Of a stretch of DNA of 64,000 nt, positions 61,083-64,000 are shown in pieces. The DNA is taken from NCBI GenBank assembly GCA_041060555.1, contig JBEUDS010000008.1. One strand, 5' to 3'. The notes beneath the pieces were generated by a model. That model did not search any database. It had not been told where the DNA came from and was given only the letters and a program-made list of their open reading frames with translations. The position numbers and the translations under genes were made by a program. The stretch's first letter is position 1. The number at the start of each line of letters is the position of its first letter. This stretch comes from CAUJIW01 sp963205175 (GTDB lineage Bacteria; Pseudomonadota; Alphaproteobacteria; Sphingomonadales; Sphingomonadaceae).

Positions 61083-61112
61083 TTGCAAGCAGGCCCATAG
61101 GCCCGCTATGAA
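61083..61112 (+). promoter_or_regulatory. tRNA-Gly promoter
   Basis: TTGCAA (-35) and TATGAA (-10), 18 nt apart, precede the tRNA gene by about 28 nt. Confidence 0.55.
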
Positions 61113-61139
61113 GCGGTGCGCTGACGCGCAGGCGCCCGG

Positions 61140-61213
61140 GCGGGTGTAGTTCAATGGTAGAACAGCAGCTTCCCAAGCTGCATACGAGGGTTCGATTCCC
61201 TTCACCCGCTCCA
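61140..61213 (+). tRNA. tRNA-Gly (CCC anticodon)
   Basis: The 74-nt gene has acceptor stem GCGGGTG / CACCCGC and encoded 3' CCA (61211-61213). The anticodon stem is GCAGC / GCTGC with loop TTCCCAA, giving anticodon CCC. The T-loop is GGTTCGATTCC. The 3' end is a likely phage or island attachment site: base composition and gene style change just after it. Confidence 0.97.
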
Positions 61214-61239
61214 AATTTTCAGATTTGTCGAAACACCTG

Positions 61240-61272
61240 AAAAATAAAGAGAAAAATAGGCCATTCTGGCCT
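61240..61272 (-). terminator. Minus-strand hairpin with T-rich tail, right of the tRNA
   Basis: The stem AGGCCA-TTC-TGGCCT (61258-61272) is followed on the minus strand by TATTTTTCTCTTTATTTTTC. This looks like a terminator for leftward transcripts from the island, protecting the tRNA region. The flanking 61214-61468 is AT-richer and holds no supported CDS. Confidence 0.6.
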
Positions 61273-61468
61273 GTGTAGGTACTGTGCAGAAAAATTTTCG
61301 GAATTGCTTCGCAGTCGCCCGCAGAAAATCCGCTTTCAGCTCCCCCAATTCGCCCATCAAAGCTATCCCGTTTTTGGTTGATTCGAGCGTCGTCGAGCGC
61401 CATTTCCCCGATAACGCGGTTATGGCGCAAAGCGCCTATATAGAGGCGGGCAGCGACAGGATCGGACA

Positions 61469-61690
61469 ATGCGGGCAAGGCGCAGACAAGACGAAGAACG
61501 GATGAAAGCGCGGGCGCGCCGCGTGATGGCCTTGTGGTCGCGCGGCCTCTCCGATGCGCCTGCACATTCGCCGCGCGCGGTCGGGCGCAATGCCTCTACG
61601 CATTGCCGCCCGTGTTCCTGCTGGCTGTGCAGCGGCCATAAGGATGTGCCGCGCAAGGGGGAGCGCGGCTTTGAGGATTATCAGGGCTGA
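61469..61690 (+). CDS. Small CSCWxC-motif protein
   Basis: This is up to 73 residues (62 if the start is ATG 61502, which is preceded by GAAGAACGG). The N-terminus is strongly basic and the C-terminal half carries CRPCSCWLCSGHKDVPRKG. The Cys group resembles the CSCxxCGNPRK-type small proteins common in bacterial genomes and islands, which probably bind zinc. The function is unknown. Its transcript would run into the twin hairpins at 61763-61823. Confidence 0.6.
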   Translation: MRARRRQDEERMKARARRVMALWSRGLSDAPAHSPRAVGRNASTHCRPCSCWLCSGHKDVPRKGERGFEDYQG

Positions 61691-61762
61691 AAGCCCTCTG
61701 TCCGGCGCGGCCCCAAAGGCCGCGCCGTCCGCTCAGGGGTGGGTCGGGCGGGATAAAGAATA

Positions 61763-61785
61763 GCCGCCGTCACCATGACGGCGGC
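61763..61785 (+). repeat. 10-bp perfect hairpin upstream of a terminator
   Basis: GCCGCCGTCA-CCA-TGACGGCGGC folds into a very stable hairpin 10 nt before the terminator at 61796-61823. It might be an RNA-stability or anti-termination element, or part of a short RNA. Confidence 0.6.
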
Positions 61786-61795
61786 TCCGCCAGAT

Positions 61796-61823
61796 GCCGG
61801 AGGGTTGTCCCTCCGGCGTTTTT
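61796..61823 (+). terminator. Rho-independent terminator
   Basis: The 9-bp perfect stem GCCGGAGGG / CCCTCCGGC with a 4-nt loop is followed by GTTTTTA on the + strand. It ends the small CSCWxC gene and lies 4 nt beyond the convergent ArdC-type gene. Confidence 0.9.
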
Positions 61824-61826
61824 ATT

Positions 61827-62726
61827 TCAGGCGGCTTCCTTCACCTCGTGGGGCTGCGGCTGCAAGCTGTGGAGATAATCGGCGGCGCGCTGCGCATGGG
61901 CGGCGGCGTTGAAAATCGCGCGCTTGTCTTCCTTCAGCACCTTCAGCCAGTTGCCAATATAGGCGGCATGCTCGTCACGGGGTTCAGGCGACAGACTGAG
62001 GTCGGCGCAAAGGAACGCGGCGCCAAGCTCCGCGACTAGTTCCTCCATCGCGTAGCCTTCATCGCCCCAGCGCTTGCGGCCAAAGTCTCGCTCCAAGCGG
62101 TTCGCGCCTTTCGTCCAATGGGTCATTTCATGGGCAAGGGTGGCGTAATAGGCTTCGGCCTCGCGGAAGGCTTCAAAGGGCGGCATTTGTACAAAGTCCT
62201 GTGCAGGGCTGAAAAACGCGCGGCTGCCGCCGTGGCGAATATCCGCGCGGGTGGCGGCAAAGAAAGCCTCGGCATGCGCGATGCGCTGCACGGTATCGGC
62301 GGGACGCTCTGCCAGCGCATAAAAATGCGCAGGCAATCCCTCCACCTGCTCCACGTTAAAGACGGTGTATCCCTTCATGAACGGAATATCGCGCTCGGAT
62401 TCCTGCCCGTTCTCGTCGGTTTCGGTTTTGGTGATGGTGTTGGCGTAAACGACAAGATTGCCTTTCTCGCCCTTGCGAACGTTGCCGCCAAGCTCCTGCG
62501 CCTGCTTGTAGGTCATCCAGATAGGCGCGTTATATCCACGCTCGCAGGCTGCGCCCCACAGCATCAGGACGTTGATTCCACGGTAGGGCTGACCATTCGC
62601 GCGCAGCGGGCGGGTAATACGTCCTGCGGCATGTTCGGCGTTCCACGGCTGGAACCACGGGCGGACGCCATTCTCCAATGCGGTCACAATGTGGGCGGTT
62701 ACTCGTTCATAAACATCTTGCTTCAT
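61827..62726 (-). CDS. ArdC-like antirestriction protein (ssDNA-binding plus zincin-like domain)
   Basis: This 299-residue protein has an N-terminal ArdC/DUF1738-type domain (ALENGVRPWFQPWNA; PYRGINVLMLW; WMTYKQAQELGGNVRKGEKG). A C-terminal metallopeptidase-like domain carries HExxH at H199-E200-H203 (LAHEMTHWTKGANRL). Such proteins protect incoming plasmids and ICEs from host restriction. ATG 62726 follows AGGAAGAAAAGG and matches the family start. Their usual carriers are conjugative elements, so this supports an island origin. Confidence 0.95.
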   Translation of the reverse strand: MKQDVYERVTAHIVTALENGVRPWFQPWNAEHAAGRITRPLRANGQPYRGINVLMLWGAACERGYNAPIWMTYKQAQELGGNVRKGEKGNLVVYANTITKTETDENGQESERDIPFMKGYTVFNVEQVEGLPAHFYALAERPADTVQRIAHAEAFFAATRADIRHGGSRAFFSPAQDFVQMPPFEAFREAEAYYATLAHEMTHWTKGANRLERDFGRKRWGDEGYAMEELVAELGAAFLCADLSLSPEPRDEHAAYIGNWLKVLKEDKRAIFNAAAHAQRAADYLHSLQPQPHEVKEAA

Positions 62727-63106
62727 TGCCTTTTCTTCCTTGGCTGATGGGTTGCGCATGCAACCGACTAGCCACGCGGCAATGAGCGGGGATTCAGCCG
62801 TCCAGACCGGAAAACGGGGGATGGTGCGGGCCGGAGCGCAGCGACTACACGGCCCCCGTTTTCCGCCCCTTAGGGCTTGGTCTTGACGGTGAAGGGCGGC
62901 ACGCCCCCACAAAGAAAGAAGGAATGCGGACAAAGGCCGCGCTCTATCCGCGCGCGGGATTGTTACCGGATGGCGGAGACGCGGCTGCGCGGCGGCTCGG
63001 TGCCGCAAGGCATAAAGCCCAATCCGGCCACGCCGGACGCGCCCGTTTGGACTTCAAGAAAGCTTTGCTGGAATCGCTGGCGGCAAGGTTCTTTGCCCGA
63101 TATTCG
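62727..63106. other. 380-nt gap with no supported gene
   Basis: No reading frame here has a recognisable product. The one notable structure is the long inverted repeat at 62808-62865. Open frames on the + strand run on into the antisense of the ATPase gene and are not credible. Confidence 0.5.
62808..62865. repeat. 13-bp inverted repeat with a 32-nt loop
   Basis: CGGAAAACGGGGG (62808-62820) and CCCCCGTTTTCCG (62853-62865) are perfect inverted arms about 80 nt upstream of the ArdC-like start. This may be an operator, a transfer- or replication-related site, or a cruciform. Confidence 0.75.
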
Positions 63107-63872
63107 TCAACGCCGCGACGTGAAGCGAAGGGTGCGCTCGGCGAAGCCGGTCAACTCCTGATCGTTGATCGCGGCTGTCTGCCAGGCAGGATTGCTGTCA
63201 TGGTGGAAGCGGTTGGCGTAGACGCGAAGACGATCAAGCTCATCAATGTCAGCAACAGTCATGATCGGGTTGGGCTGTCCGGCCCGCTGCCGTGCGATGG
63301 TGATGAACCGGCCGAGCATAGCGTCGGGAGGGAACTCAGCCGGGTAAGCAACGCGCAAATAGGATTCGAGAATCGGACGAAGCGCCTGTGCAACGGCGCG
63401 CTCATTCGCGGGATTGGCAGCACGAATGTGGCCGCTTACGAGAGCATGCCGCCTGTCGTGCTCGGTAATACAATCCTGATGCACGTCCCAAGCGGCAAGT
63501 GTGGAGCCGGTTCCATCGCGGTCAATCCTGAGCGCAGAGCGCGTCTGCCTGTCCGCCTGTTCCCAAATGGCGCACAGGAACGGCTTGGAATGCGACAGGA
63601 CAATGACCTGCCGGACCCGGCCCACCAGTCCGCGCACCTCTTGAACCGTTGTCAGGGAACGGTGTTCGTCGAGACTCGTCATCGGGTCGTCGATGACGAC
63701 AATCTTGTCGGCCAGATTGGCCTCCCGTTCCAACGACGCAAAAAAGAACGCGAGCGCCAGAGTATTGCGGTCGCCTGCGCTTAAGGTTGTGCGAAACGAC
63801 GGCCCGCCGTTGGCGGCGGTCAGACCGACAGAGACGTTGTTGATGACGACGTTATAATTGGCAGACGAGCCT
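63107..63872 (-). pseudogene. AAA/ABC-type ATPase (RloC/PrrC-like), 5' part removed by an IS
   Basis: The C-terminal 255 residues of a large ATPase survive. They carry the ABC-type LSAGDRNTLALAFFFASLE, Walker B KIVVIDDPMTSLDEHR and a switch His in VIVLSHSKPFL. The natural end (NPAWQTAAINDQELTGFAERTLRFTSRR) is intact. Such ATPases are common in phage-defence proteins of the RloC/PrrC type, but the nuclease part, if any, is lost. The frame becomes unlike the family at about 63872, where the IS begins; the rest may continue beyond the IS outside this window. Confidence 0.75.
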
Positions 63873-64000
63873 GTGATCCACCCCCATTGAACGGGTCCAC
63901 CTTGAAGTATGGTTTTGACCATGAAGGAGGACCACAATGGCAAACAAGCGACACAAGCCCGACGAGATCGTCACGAAGCTTCGGCAGGTTGAGGTTTTGC
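63873..64000 (+). mobile_element. IS3-family insertion sequence (left end, partial)
   Basis: The element begins near TGATCCACCCCCATTG at about 63874, where it interrupts the ATPase gene. It carries the start of a transposase orfA and runs off the window. The exact left end and target duplication cannot be fixed without the right end. Confidence 0.75.
63937..64000 (+). CDS. IS3-family transposase OrfA (3' partial)
   Basis: The first 21 residues, MANKRHKPDEIVTKLRQVEV..., are the typical HTH start of an IS3-family OrfA. The ATG follows AAGGAGG. The gene continues beyond the window. Confidence 0.85.
   Translation, partial: MANKRHKPDEIVTKLRQVEVL

Noticed and set aside
61284..61505. Short + strand frame right of the tRNA
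   Set aside because: It has no ribosome site and overlaps the more plausible CSCWxC gene; the sequence resembles no protein family.
60996..61565. Minus-strand frame of 189 residues spanning the tRNA
   Set aside because: It contains GIEPSYAAWEAAVLPLNY, the well-known spurious translation of antisense tRNA-Gly.
62924..63784. A + strand frame of 286 residues on the island
   Set aside because: Most of it is antisense to the ATPase gene, whose motifs are clear; the unique first part shows no domain.

Overview
The window is about 64 kb of GC-rich, densely packed chromosome with mostly short intergenic gaps and many 1-4 nt gene overlaps. The gene content points to an alphaproteobacterium, probably Rhodospirillales-like: the ctaC-ctaD-ctaB-small protein-ctaG-ctaE-DUF983-SURF1-thrC-M16 peptidase order, GroESL under a CIRCE element, class II DAHP synthase and haem-ligating bacterioferritin. 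The species cannot be named from sequence alone.

Layout. 0-10 kb: the end of a LuxR-HTH/alpha-beta-hydrolase fusion, the groES-groEL operon, long-form sppA, a Prx5-type peroxiredoxin, a YqgE/AlgH protein, a small secreted protein, a SpoU-type RNA methyltransferase, an ACT protein and a 2OG-Fe(II) oxygenase. 10-20 kb: a long minus-strand block that encodes the aa3-type cytochrome c oxidase with its haem and copper assembly factors, followed by thrC, an M16 peptidase and a methyltransferase. 20-31 kb: a crotonase, an orphan [2Fe-2S] subunit, a nitronate-monooxygenase-like enzyme, the bfd-bfr iron-storage pair, a five-PAS histidine kinase, class II DAHP synthase and glutathione reductase. 30-34 kb: a MarR regulator, then a nitric-oxide unit in which norR diverges from hmp, with a sigma-54 promoter and NorR-type sites between them. 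34-38 kb: a haem-motif lipoprotein and MAPEG pair behind a large inverted repeat, then htpG. 37.6-42.2 kb: a Gld-like ABC cluster. 42-52 kb: cysK, then a tight operon of flavin reductase, two peptide-type solute-binding lipoproteins, two permeases, a double ATPase and a thiolase. 52-61 kb: a membrane/coiled-coil protein, two divergent glycosyltransferases (one of an exosortase-associated type), an unknown protein and polA.

At 61,140 a tRNA-Gly(CCC) gene marks a sharp change. To its right lie 2.8 kb of less GC-rich, sparsely coding DNA with a small CSCWxC protein, twin hairpins, an ArdC-like antirestriction protein, a long inverted repeat and an AAA/ABC-type ATPase gene cut by an IS3-family element at the window edge. 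This looks like the left end of an integrated island using the tRNA as its attachment site, although no integrase or second attachment site is visible here.

No complete, clearly new system is evident. The best leads are the tRNA-linked island, the NorR-hmp switch with a variant GAFSGA loop, the 15-bp inverted repeat controlling the haem-lipoprotein/MAPEG pair, the tandem-SBP transporter operon that ends in a thiolase, and the LuxR-hydrolase fusion.
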